Assembly: GCF_002222655.1 (NCBI RefSeq)
Contig: NZ_CP022423.1
Coordinates: forward strand, 1,240,001-1,304,000
DNA: 64,000 nt
Reading direction: 5' to 3'
Origin: Vitreoscilla filiformis
GTDB taxonomy: Bacteria > Pseudomonadota > Gammaproteobacteria > Burkholderiales > Burkholderiaceae_C
Both the position numbers and the translations under genes were made by a program. Below the pieces are notes generated by a model, which was given only the letters and a program-made list of their open reading frames with translations, was not told where the DNA came from and did not search any database. The first letter of the stretch is position 1. Each line of letters begins with the position of its first letter. Below, in pieces: positions 26,967 to 34,901 of the stretch.

Positions 26967-27908
26967 TCAGCCGGCCTGGGTGGGCGTGTTGCTGCCGGTC
27001 GGCAACGTCGGTTGCCGCGTCAACGCCATGGCCGAGGCGATCAGTCCGGACACCTCGGTCATGTTGCCCGGCACGATCATGGAATTGTTGGTGCGCGCCA
27101 ACTCACTGTAGGCTTGCACGGCTTTTTCCGCCACCATGAACTGCATGGCCTGCTCGCCGCCGGGCGTTCGCACCACGCTGGCGACCTTGCGCAACGCTTC
27201 GGCGGTGGCTTCCGCCACCATCATCGTGGCCGAGGCTTGGCCTTGGGCCAGGTTGATGTCCGCTTGACGTTGGCCTTCCGAGCGGGCGATGGCCGACTCA
27301 CGCTCACCCGTGGCGATGTTGATTTGCTCTTGGCGCCGGCCTTCCGAGGCGGCGATCAAGGCGCGTTTTTCCCGTTCGGCGGTGATTTGGCGCTGCATCG
27401 ATTGCAGGATTTCAGCCGGCGGCTTCAGATCCTTGATTTCGTAGCGCAGCACCTTCACGCCCCAGTTGACGGCGGCCTTGTCCAGCTCGCTGACCACGGC
27501 GCTGTTGATCTGGTCGCGCTCTTCGAACGTTTTGTCCAGCTCCATGCGGCCGATTTCGGAGCGCAACAGCGTTTGCGCCAGTTGGGTGATGGCAAAAACG
27601 TAGTTGCTGGAGCCGTAGCTGGCGCGCATCGGGTCGGTCACCTGGTAGTAGAGGATGCCGTCCACGGTGAGCTGGGTGTTGTCCTTGGTGATGCACTCTT
27701 GGCTGGGCACGTCCAGCGGCACTTCTTTGAGCGAGTGGCGGTAGGACACGTTATCGACGAAGGGGATGATGATCTTCAGCCCCGGCGTGAGGGTGCGGTC
27801 GTACTTGCCCAGGCGTTCGACCACCCAGGCATGTTGCTGAGGCACGATCTTGAAGGCCCGGCCCACAAACACGGCGGCCACGACGAGCAAAACGAGCATG
27901 ATTTCCAT
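26967..27908 (-). CDS. SPFH/stomatin-family membrane protease partner (QmcA-like paraslipin)
   Basis: A 313-residue Band 7 protein. An N-terminal membrane segment (about 2-18) is followed by FKIVPQQHAWVVERLGKYDRTLTPGL, the hallmark of the QmcA/paraslipin group. Next come a long SPFH domain and a charged coiled coil (ITAEREKRALIAASEGRRQEQ). These proteins form ring-like assemblies in the inner membrane with NfeD or FtsH. The ribosome binding site is AAGGAGA. An NfeD gene lies 28 bp upstream on the same strand, the usual partner arrangement. Confidence 0.93.
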   Translation of the reverse strand: MEIMLVLLVVAAVFVGRAFKIVPQQHAWVVERLGKYDRTLTPGLKIIIPFVDNVSYRHSLKEVPLDVPSQECITKDNTQLTVDGILYYQVTDPMRASYGSSNYVFAITQLAQTLLRSEIGRMELDKTFEERDQINSAVVSELDKAAVNWGVKVLRYEIKDLKPPAEILQSMQRQITAEREKRALIAASEGRRQEQINIATGERESAIARSEGQRQADINLAQGQASATMMVAEATAEALRKVASVVRTPGGEQAMQFMVAEKAVQAYSELARTNNSMIVPGNMTEVSGLIASAMALTRQPTLPTGSNTPTQAG

Positions 27909-27936
27909 GCGACATCTCCTTGGTTGGATCGCAAAC

Positions 27937-28380
27937 TCAGGCGCCCGAGGGCATGAGCACCAGCCAGTTGCCTTCTACGGCAACGACGAAATGCTGCCCC
28001 GACTGGGGTTGCGCCCCCGGCGCCAAGCGGGCTTGCCAGCCCGAACCCCGATATTGCACGCGGGTGGTGCCATCGGGCTCCCACGCTGTCACATGAACCC
28101 GTTCGCCGATGTCCAGATTGACATCGCGGTTGCGGCTCGCGGGTTGCTCGGAGGCTTGTTGGCGCCGCATGTGGGCGTGCCACAGCGCGACAGCGCCACC
28201 GCCCAACAAGCTGGCGCTTGCCAGTTGCAGCGTCACCGACGCGCCGAAGTACGCGGCCATGGCCCCAGCGACGGCCCCCATGGCCATCATCAGCAGATAA
28301 AACGTACCGGTGAGCAGTTCGATGATCACCAACACCCCGGCGACGATGAGCCAGAGCGTGGGGGCGGAGAAGTGCTCCAT
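27937..28380 (-). CDS. NfeD-family membrane protein
   Basis: A 147-residue protein with three hydrophobic segments in residues 10-70 (LIVAGVLVIIELLTGTFYLLMMAMGAV) and a C-terminal OB-fold-like domain (DLGERVHVTAWEPDGTTRVQYRGSGW-type strands). This is the short NfeD1b-like form that accompanies SPFH proteins. The AAGGATT ribosome binding site lies before ATG 28380. It is the first gene of a two-gene unit with the QmcA-like protein and is divergent from apt. Confidence 0.88.
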   Translation of the reverse strand: MEHFSAPTLWLIVAGVLVIIELLTGTFYLLMMAMGAVAGAMAAYFGASVTLQLASASLLGGGAVALWHAHMRRQQASEQPASRNRDVNLDIGERVHVTAWEPDGTTRVQYRGSGWQARLAPGAQPQSGQHFVVAVEGNWLVLMPSGA

Positions 28381-28524
28381 GGTGAGAATCCTTGGCGTGG
28401 CGTGAGGAAGGGGACGATGGGCTGCGCATCATCCACCGGCCAAGTGTAGGACGCTTGACGATGCCGCACAGCCCAGCGGCCACGTCAGAATCCGGCGCTG
28501 TTGTTTTTGTTGTTTGAGCCTGTC

Positions 28525-29097
28525 ATGACGCTTTCTTCCGCGCCGCGTACTTCCTCACAGACCGCTGCCGACTACATCCGCAGCCACATCCGCACCGTGC
28601 CGGATTGGCCGCAGCCGGGGGTGCAATTCCGCGACATCACGCCGCTGTTGCAAGATCCGCGTGTCTTTCGGGTGCTGATCGATCAGTTCGTGCATCGCTA
28701 CTTTGACACCCGCCCGGATGTGGTGGCGGGCCTGGACGCACGCGGTTTCATCTTGGGTTCGGTGCTGGCCTACGAGCTGAACGTGGGTTTCGTGCCGATC
28801 CGCAAGAAAGGCAAACTGCCCTTCACCACGGTGGAAGAAACCTACGAGCTCGAATACGGCAGCGCCACGGTGGAGCTGCACACGGATGCCGTCAAGCCCG
28901 GCGATCGGGTCATCCTCATCGATGACTTGATCGCCACGGGCGGCACCATGATGGCGGGCAAACGCTTGCTGGAGAAGCTCGGAGCGACGGTGATCGAGGG
29001 CGCGTCCATCGTCGATCTGCCCGAGCTGGGGGGCTCGGACAAGCTGCGGGAGGCCGGCTTGCCCTTGTTCACCCTGGTGGATTTTGCGGGGCATTGA
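28525..29097 (+). CDS. apt: Adenine phosphoribosyltransferase
   Basis: A 190-residue purine-salvage enzyme converting adenine and PRPP to AMP. The PRPP-binding motif [17 protein letters not shown] is near residue 130. [21 protein letters not shown] at the N-terminus and [18 protein letters not shown] are Apt signatures. Start ATG 28525; no strong ribosome binding site is visible. It stands alone, convergent with the ArgO-like gene. Confidence 0.95.
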   Translation: MTLSSAPRTSSQTAADYIRSHIRTVPDWPQPGVQFRDITPLLQDPRVFRVLIDQFVHRYFDTRPDVVAGLDARGFILGSVLAYELNVGFVPIRKKGKLPFTTVEETYELEYGSATVELHTDAVKPGDRVILIDDLIATGGTMMAGKRLLEKLGATVIEGASIVDLPELGGSDKLREAGLPLFTLVDFAGH

Positions 29098-29118
29098 GCC
29101 CGACTTCGGCGGCGGGGT

Positions 29119-29790
29119 TCACAACGCCCGCCCCCACGCCATCGGCACGAGCAAAGCCACCATGCCCAGCATCATCAGGCCGATGAGGGCATCCAACACC
29201 TGCCAAGCGCGGGCATGGGCGAACCACGGGGCCAGCCACCGGGCGCCGTAGCCCAGCAGCACGAACCACATGACACTGGCCAGCGACGCCCCCGCCACAA
29301 ACGCCGCTTGCGCCGATGGCCCCGGCTGCTGGGCGCCGACAGAGCCGACGAGCAGCACGGTGTCCAGATAGACGTGCGGATTCAGCAGGGTGAAACCGGC
29401 CAGTTGCAGCACGGCGGCGGGGCGGCTCATGGGTTCGCGGCTGGCGCTGGCCACCAGGGCTTGCGGGCGGGCGGCGCGTTGCAGGGCTTGCACGCCGTAG
29501 TGCAGGAGGAACACGCACCCGGCAGCGGCCAGCACTTGGGCGATCCATGGCCGATCGCCGATGAGGTGGGACAGGCCACCCACACCGAGGGCGATCAACA
29601 CGGCGTCGCTCAAGCTGCACAACGTCACCAGCAGGCCGACGTGTTCACGTTTCAAGCCCTGGCGCAGCACGAAGGCGTTTTGGGCACCGATGGCCACGAT
29701 CAGCGACAAGCACAGCACCCAGCCATTGAGCGCCGCAGCGCCCAGGGCGGGGCCACCGGGGGGCGAGAGGAGGAAGGTCAGATCGTTCAT
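29119..29790 (-). CDS. argO: LysE/ArgO-family amino acid exporter
   Basis: A 223-residue, six-helix exporter. LSLIVAIGAQNAFVLRQGLKREH is the characteristic N-terminal segment of ArgO/LysE, and LNPHVYLDTVLLVGSVG the conserved repeat-2 motif. It exports arginine or lysine and prevents their toxic build-up. ATG 29790 is chosen over an upstream in-frame start that would overlap the divergent ArgP gene. The divergent LysR gene is the expected activator. Confidence 0.9.
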   Translation of the reverse strand: MNDLTFLLSPPGGPALGAAALNGWVLCLSLIVAIGAQNAFVLRQGLKREHVGLLVTLCSLSDAVLIALGVGGLSHLIGDRPWIAQVLAAAGCVFLLHYGVQALQRAARPQALVASASREPMSRPAAVLQLAGFTLLNPHVYLDTVLLVGSVGAQQPGPSAQAAFVAGASLASVMWFVLLGYGARWLAPWFAHARAWQVLDALIGLMMLGMVALLVPMAWGRAL

Positions 29791-29908
29791 GGCCGGCAGG
29801 ATGACTTCCGGCCTGTGCGCTGACCAGCGAGTTCTGCTGAAGCGGCTGAAGCATTTCTGAATCGGCCCAGCCCGCCTGCCTCGCGGCGCAGCGGCGACAC
29901 TGACGCCC

Positions 29909-30817
29909 ATGCTGGACTATCCCTTGTTGCAAGCCCTGGCCGCCGTGGTGCGCGAGGGCAGTTTTGAACGGGCGGCGCGGGCGCTGCATTTGACGCCGTC
30001 GGCGGTATCGCAGCGCGTCAAGCTGTTGGAGGAGCGCACCGGGCAGGTGCTGGTGGTGCGGGCCAACCCGGCCAAGGCGACGCCGGCGGGGCAGCGCTTG
30101 TGCCGGCACGTCGAGGAAGTGGCGTTGTTGGAGCATCGGTTGGCGCACGATCTGCCCGGACTGGGGCCGGAAGCGCCGGGCCGGGTGACGCTGCCCGTGG
30201 CCGTGAACGCCGACAGCTTGGCGACGTGGTTTGTGCCGGCTGCGGCGCGCATGGCGGCTGAGTCGCCGGTGCTGCTCGACTTGCGCTTGGAAGATCAGGA
30301 TCACACAGCGGAGCATTTGCGCTGCGGGGAGGTCGTTGCGGCGGTGACGGCGCTGGCGCACCCGGTGCCCGGCTGCCGCAGCGTGCCGCTGGGCTGCATG
30401 GACTACTGTGCCACCGCCAGCCCGGCCTTCGTTCGCACCCATTTGGCCGACGGGGTGAACGCCCACACCCTGGCGCAAGCGCCTTGCCTGACCTTCAGCC
30501 GGCGCGATCGGTTGCAAGCCCTGTGGCTGGAAAGTGTGCTGGGCGAAGCCTTGCATGTGCCGACGCATTGGTTGCCCTCGGCGCAAGCGTTCGTGGAAGC
30601 GAGCCAAGCGGGGTTAGGCTGGGGCATGAATCCGGAGCCTTTGGTGGCTGATGCCTTGGCCGCCGGCACGTTGGTGGAGCTGGTGCCGGGGCATCGGCTC
30701 ACGGTGGCGTTGTACTGGCAATGCCGCCAAGGTTTGCCGGTGGCGCCTGTCTTGACGCGGGCCGTCTGTGCGGCGGCGGCCCAGGTGTTGCGGCCCAGTG
30801 ATGAGCCGTCACGCTGA
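29909..30817 (+). CDS. argP: LysR-family regulator of ArgP/IciA type
   Basis: A 302-residue regulator. The HTH YPLLQALAAVVREGSFERAARALHLTPSAVSQRVKLLEE is close to ArgP/LysG. QRLCRHVEEVALLEHRL and LPVAVNADSLATWFVPA follow, the latter being ArgP-like. It senses basic amino acids and activates the divergent exporter; the 118-bp intergenic region should contain its operator. A second exporter lies 33 bp downstream. Confidence 0.9.
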   Translation: MLDYPLLQALAAVVREGSFERAARALHLTPSAVSQRVKLLEERTGQVLVVRANPAKATPAGQRLCRHVEEVALLEHRLAHDLPGLGPEAPGRVTLPVAVNADSLATWFVPAAARMAAESPVLLDLRLEDQDHTAEHLRCGEVVAAVTALAHPVPGCRSVPLGCMDYCATASPAFVRTHLADGVNAHTLAQAPCLTFSRRDRLQALWLESVLGEALHVPTHWLPSAQAFVEASQAGLGWGMNPEPLVADALAAGTLVELVPGHRLTVALYWQCRQGLPVAPVLTRAVCAAAAQVLRPSDEPSR

Positions 30818-30850
30818 GGGCGGTGTCATGCAAAAAACGAAGGAATCCAT

Positions 30851-31501
30851 ATGAGTTTGGAAAGTGATCTTGGGGTTCAAAACTTGGCGGTTTTCATGGT
30901 GTCGGGGTTGCTCCTCAACATCACGCCTGGCCCCGATTCGATGCTGATCATGACCCGCAGTGCCAGCCAAGGATGGCGCGCTGGCTCTGCGGCGGCCTTG
31001 GGCATTGGTGCAGGAACAATGGTGCATGTGGTGGCCGCCGCCTGGGGCGTCTCAGCCTTGATCGCCACGTCGGCCACCGCATTCAGCATCATGAAATGGA
31101 TCGGGGCGGCCTACCTCATTTACCTGGGTTGGATGCTGTGGCGTCAAGCGCCATCGGCGGACGCCACAGCCCCGCCCGCTTCGGCCCCACAGACGCATGC
31201 CCGCCTGTTTGCGCAGGGCTTTTTAACCAACGTGTTGAATCCGAAAGTGGCGTTGTTTTTCATGGCCTTTGTGCCGCAGTTCATCGATCCTCAGGCTTCG
31301 CACAAAGCCGTGTCATTTTTGGTGCTGGGGAGTCTCTTCAACATCAATTCCATGGTGTGGTGCCATGTGCTGGCCTGGAGTTCTGCCGCAGCGGGTCAGC
31401 GGGTGCGCATGAGCCAGGCGCTCAAAAGAGGGCTGAACCGTTGCATTGGCACGGTACTGGTGTCTTTTGGCGTGAAGCTGGCTTTAGCGGATCAGACTTG
31501 A
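30851..31501 (+). CDS. LysE-superfamily (RhtB-type) amino acid exporter
   Basis: A 216-residue transporter with six predicted helices. The N-terminal LLLNITPGPDSMLIMTRSASQGWRAG and the central QGFLTNVLNPKVALFFMAFVPQFI are signatures of the RhtB branch (threonine/homoserine lactone type). AAGGA precedes the ATG. It lies directly after argP, in the same direction. Its base composition is slightly more AT-rich than its neighbours. The 3' end overlaps the convergent FAD-enzyme gene by 10 bp. Confidence 0.92.
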   Translation: MSLESDLGVQNLAVFMVSGLLLNITPGPDSMLIMTRSASQGWRAGSAAALGIGAGTMVHVVAAAWGVSALIATSATAFSIMKWIGAAYLIYLGWMLWRQAPSADATAPPASAPQTHARLFAQGFLTNVLNPKVALFFMAFVPQFIDPQASHKAVSFLVLGSLFNINSMVWCHVLAWSSAAAGQRVRMSQALKRGLNRCIGTVLVSFGVKLALADQT

Positions 31502-33087
31502 GCCACATGGGCCGCTTCGTGCCCCAGCGTCAACGCTTCTTCGAACACCGAGTAGCCTGCCAGATCGCTGTGCGCAAAACGGATCCGCCCTCGCGCTGAT
31601 CGCAACGCCCGCAACCCATCGGCCCCGCGCACGCCGGGCGCCGGGATGCTCATCGCATGGCCCCAGCGCGCCAAGTCGATGGCCTCGATTTTGAACGGGG
31701 CGTCGGGGTGCAACAAAGCCAACTCGGCCAACACTTTGGCCCCCCACGCCGCTGCGCTGTCGGACAGCAGCGCCGCCCGTTGGGACACGGGCAGGGCGTG
31801 GTACATCGTCAGCACCGTTGGGCCGGGGTGGGGGCGCCAGTTTTGGTGCATGGCATCGACGTAGCCCAAGGCCGTGCTCGTACCAGCGGGGGTGAAGTGC
31901 ACACTGTCCCACGCGGGCGGTGCGCCCAGGCGATCGAGCAGTGGCTCGCGCAGGTGCAAATTCGCCACCAGCCACGGTGCATGCGGTTGCCTGCGGGCGG
32001 TGAGGTCGAGGGCGGCGCGCAGCGGATCGGCCCAATCCGCCAGCAACCGCGCCGCCACGAACAGCGGCAGCGCCACGATGACGCGCTCGGCCTGCCAGCG
32101 TTCCGCCCGTTGAGCCCCTTCGTCCCAAACCAGGATGTCAACGCCGTGCCGCTCCTCCTGCACCCGCAGCGCCGTGCGCCCCGTGAGAACGTGCGCACGC
32201 AGCGGTTCGGCCATGGCTTGGGCGAGAAAGGCATTGCCTTGCGGCCAGGTGAACACCGGTTCACGCTCGGCTTCAGCGTCGCCAGGCGCATGAAAACCGT
32301 GCCGACTGGCGAAGTAATGCAGCCCCGCCCAAGCGGACACCTGCGCCAGCCCGGCGCCGTAGTCATCGCGGCAACAGTAATCGAGGTAACCCAGGAGACG
32401 CTCGTCGGTGAGCTGCTCGCGGGCCAGCCAAGTGGCGAAGGGTTGCGCGTCCAGCGTGGCGTGGCCGGGTGTCCAGGGGCTGTGCAGGGTGGGCATCGAG
32501 AAGCCCAGGGTGGCACTGGCATCCTGCACCCGCTGGGCAAAACGCCGGTATTGGGCCAGCGTGGCGGGGCGGTCGTCGGCGCTGGGCAGCAGGCCGTCTT
32601 GCCAGGCGCCGTCGATGAACAAACGTTCTTGGGGCGCGTGGCACAGGTGGCGCTCATCCGGTTCCAAGCCGCGCACCGTGCGGCGCAGCAAACCCAGATC
32701 GAGCAACAGCGCTTGCACCGCTTCGGCTTGCGGGCCCGGCACTGGCAGGTAATGGGCGCCCAGCGGACAGGCCATGCCGGCCAGCGTGTGGCCTTGGCTG
32801 TTGCCGCCGCTGAGGTCGTGCAGCTCCAGCGCCCAACTGTCGGTGACGCCGTCGTGGTGCAGGCGGCGCAGCGCCGCCAGCCCGGCGATGCCCGCACCCA
32901 ACACCAGCACCCGTGCCCGGCGGGTGAGCGCCGGGGCGGGGAGCGCATCGGCGCTGCGCAGCCGGTGGCCGCGTGCCGGATCGGGCCCCACCCAGCGGCA
33001 CGGCGGCAACGGCGGCTGTGCCGTGGGGCGTTCACAGCCGGCCAGCCCCGCCGCCATCGCCCAGCCCAACATGCTGCGGCGTTTCAA
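31492..33087 (-). CDS. FAD-dependent amine-oxidase-like oxidoreductase, predicted lipoprotein
   Basis: A 531-residue flavoprotein. The N-terminus KRRSMLGWAMAAGLAGCERP has a lipobox (LAGC), implying an envelope lipoprotein. The FAD-binding Rossmann motif VLVLGAGIAGLAALRRL is near residue 55, and the C-terminal FAD motif (GRIRFAHSDLAGYSVFEEA) completes a NAD(P)-binding_8/amine-oxidase fold. The preferred start is TTG 33087, overlapping the upstream SpeE stop as TTGA with GGGGG upstream; ATG 33102 is possible but lacks room for a ribosome binding site. It is the last gene of the SPFH/DUF4178/DUF350/SpeE operon and may oxidise that pathway's amine product. Confidence 0.8.
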   Translation of the reverse strand: MKRRSMLGWAMAAGLAGCERPTAQPPLPPCRWVGPDPARGHRLRSADALPAPALTRRARVLVLGAGIAGLAALRRLHHDGVTDSWALELHDLSGGNSQGHTLAGMACPLGAHYLPVPGPQAEAVQALLLDLGLLRRTVRGLEPDERHLCHAPQERLFIDGAWQDGLLPSADDRPATLAQYRRFAQRVQDASATLGFSMPTLHSPWTPGHATLDAQPFATWLAREQLTDERLLGYLDYCCRDDYGAGLAQVSAWAGLHYFASRHGFHAPGDAEAEREPVFTWPQGNAFLAQAMAEPLRAHVLTGRTALRVQEERHGVDILVWDEGAQRAERWQAERVIVALPLFVAARLLADWADPLRAALDLTARRQPHAPWLVANLHLREPLLDRLGAPPAWDSVHFTPAGTSTALGYVDAMHQNWRPHPGPTVLTMYHALPVSQRAALLSDSAAAWGAKVLAELALLHPDAPFKIEAIDLARWGHAMSIPAPGVRGADGLRALRSARGRIRFAHSDLAGYSVFEEALTLGHEAAHVAQV

Positions 33088-34607
33088 TGCACCTGCCCCC
33101 ATTCCTGCTCGAAGGTGTGTACCAATTCCTGCGTCACCAAGCGATTCGGCTCGGCGGGCACACGCGCCATGTCTGGCGGGAAGTCCAGCAACGCCGGCAG
33201 CCCCGCCAGGGTGAGAAACCGCAACCCCGGCGGCAGCGCCTGCGGCATCCGCCATGGCCGCCGCCCCGCGAGGATGAAACCCCACTCCCCGAAACTCGGC
33301 ACATGCGCGTGGTAGGGCGTGGTGTGCCAGCCAATGGCTTCCAGCGTCGCCGCCACCGTCCAAAAGCTCTTGCGGGCGATCAGCGGCGAGGTGGTTTGCA
33401 CCACCGTGTAGCCCCCAGCGGCCAGGTGGGCGTCCACCAGGGTGTAGAACGTCGTGGTGTAGAGCTTGCCCAGGCTGAAGTTGCTCGGATCGGGGAAGTC
33501 GATGACGATGACATCGAACATCTCATCGTGCTGTTCCAGCCAGCCGAAGGCATCGGCGTTCACCAGCCGCAGTTTGGGCGAGTGCAGCGCATCGGCGTTG
33601 AGGCGGCGCAGCAGGGGCTGTTCTTGGAACAAGCGTGTCACCTGCGCATCCAGATCCACCAGCGTGACGTGCGTCACGCTCGGGTACTTCAACACCTCGC
33701 GCAGCGCCATGCCATCGCCACCGCCGAGGATGAGCACGTTCTTCGGGGCCCCCTGCGCAGCCATGGCCGGATGCACCAGGGCTTCGTGGTAGCGGTACTC
33801 GTCCCGCGAATGAAATTGCAGGTTGCCGTTCAGAAACAGCCGCAGGCCGGCATCGTTGCGCGTCACCACCACGCGCTGGTAGGGGCTGGTTTCGCGCAGC
33901 AGGATGCCGCTGCCGTAGAAGCGGTCTTCCGCCCACGTGGTGAGGGCGTCGGCGCTGATCATCGCGCCCAGCAGCGCCGCCACGGTCAGCCCACAGGCGA
34001 CGGCGTGCGCCCGCCAGTCGCGCAGCTCATACCGAAACAGCCACAGCGCCCACACCGCCACGCCCGCATTGAGCAAACCGAACAGCACACCGGTGCGGAT
34101 CAGACCCAAATGCGGCACCAGCAGCAGCGGAAACGCCAGCGCCACCGCCAGTGCGCCCAGGTAATCGAAGGTCAGCACCTGCGATACCAAATCCTTCAAA
34201 CCGTAGCGTTGCCGGAATTGGCGCTGGAGGATGCGCATCACCAGCGGGATTTCCAACCCCACCAGCATTCCCACCACACCGATCAGGCCGTAGAGCAGCA
34301 CCCGGAACGGCGTCAGGGCGCTGCTGGGCAAACTGGCGTGGGCGGCAAACAACGCCGCTGGCATCAGGCCACCGATCAAGCCGACCAGCAGCTCAATGCG
34401 CAAAAACTGCTCGATCAGCGACCGCTCGACGAAGCGGCTCAGCCACGAGCCCACCCCCATGGCGAACAGGTAGCAGCCGATGATGGTGCTGAATTGCAGC
34501 ACCGAATCCCCGAGCAGGTAACTGGCCAAGGCCCCGGCGGCCAGCTCGTACACCAACCCACAGGCGGCGACGACGAACACCGAAGCCAGCAGCAGCACCT
34601 CCGACAT
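33084..34607 (-). CDS. Membrane-embedded spermidine-synthase-like aminopropyltransferase
   Basis: A 507-residue protein. The first 220 residues contain about seven transmembrane helices (VYELAAGALASYLLGDSVLQ and following). The C-terminal part is a SpeE-type domain with LILGGGDGMALREVLKY near residue 293, an acidic loop LVDLDAQV, and the catalytic-type VIDFPDPSNFSLGKLYT near 370. SpeE enzymes transfer aminopropyl from decarboxylated SAM to an amine; the membrane-fused form has no settled substrate. ATG 34607 has AGGTG 5 bases upstream; a GTG at 34655 overlapping the DUF350 stop is the alternative. No SAM decarboxylase gene is nearby. Confidence 0.85.
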   Translation of the reverse strand: MSEVLLLASVFVVAACGLVYELAAGALASYLLGDSVLQFSTIIGCYLFAMGVGSWLSRFVERSLIEQFLRIELLVGLIGGLMPAALFAAHASLPSSALTPFRVLLYGLIGVVGMLVGLEIPLVMRILQRQFRQRYGLKDLVSQVLTFDYLGALAVALAFPLLLVPHLGLIRTGVLFGLLNAGVAVWALWLFRYELRDWRAHAVACGLTVAALLGAMISADALTTWAEDRFYGSGILLRETSPYQRVVVTRNDAGLRLFLNGNLQFHSRDEYRYHEALVHPAMAAQGAPKNVLILGGGDGMALREVLKYPSVTHVTLVDLDAQVTRLFQEQPLLRRLNADALHSPKLRLVNADAFGWLEQHDEMFDVIVIDFPDPSNFSLGKLYTTTFYTLVDAHLAAGGYTVVQTTSPLIARKSFWTVAATLEAIGWHTTPYHAHVPSFGEWGFILAGRRPWRMPQALPPGLRFLTLAGLPALLDFPPDMARVPAEPNRLVTQELVHTFEQEWGQVH

Positions 34608-34651
34608 GGGCACCTCACGCCAACCCCCGGCGCGGGCGTCAGGCGTGGCAC

Positions 34652-34873
34652 TCACCCGTGAATGGCCGCCGCGATGATTTGGCCAACGGCCACGAACATC
34701 CCGGCCACCACGATGGCCAAGGCCACGTTTTTGTGTTCAACGATTTGTTCCCACAGGTCGTAGGGGGTGAATTTGTCGATCACCGCGAAGCTCAGGCACA
34801 GCACCCCGACGCCGATGAAAGCGTAGAGGATGGAGCTGATCATCAGGTCAATGCGCAGCCAATCGAGGGACAT
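34652..34873 (-). CDS. DUF350-family small membrane protein
   Basis: A 73-residue protein with two hydrophobic segments (ISSILYAFIGVGVLCLSFAVID and NVALAIVVAGMFVAVGQIIAAAI) and the conserved intervening TPYDLWEQIVEHKN. This is one DUF350 (UPF0719, YjfL-like) unit; many relatives have two. DUF350 genes commonly neighbour DUF4178, PspA/SPFH and SpeE-like genes. The frame is open upstream, but the ATG at 34873 fits the family N-terminus. The stop overlaps a possible GTG start of the SpeE gene. Confidence 0.8.
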   Translation of the reverse strand: MSLDWLRIDLMISSILYAFIGVGVLCLSFAVIDKFTPYDLWEQIVEHKNVALAIVVAGMFVAVGQIIAAAIHG

Positions 34874-34901
34874 GGGATGCTCGCTTTCTGGAGAGAAGTT
34901 G

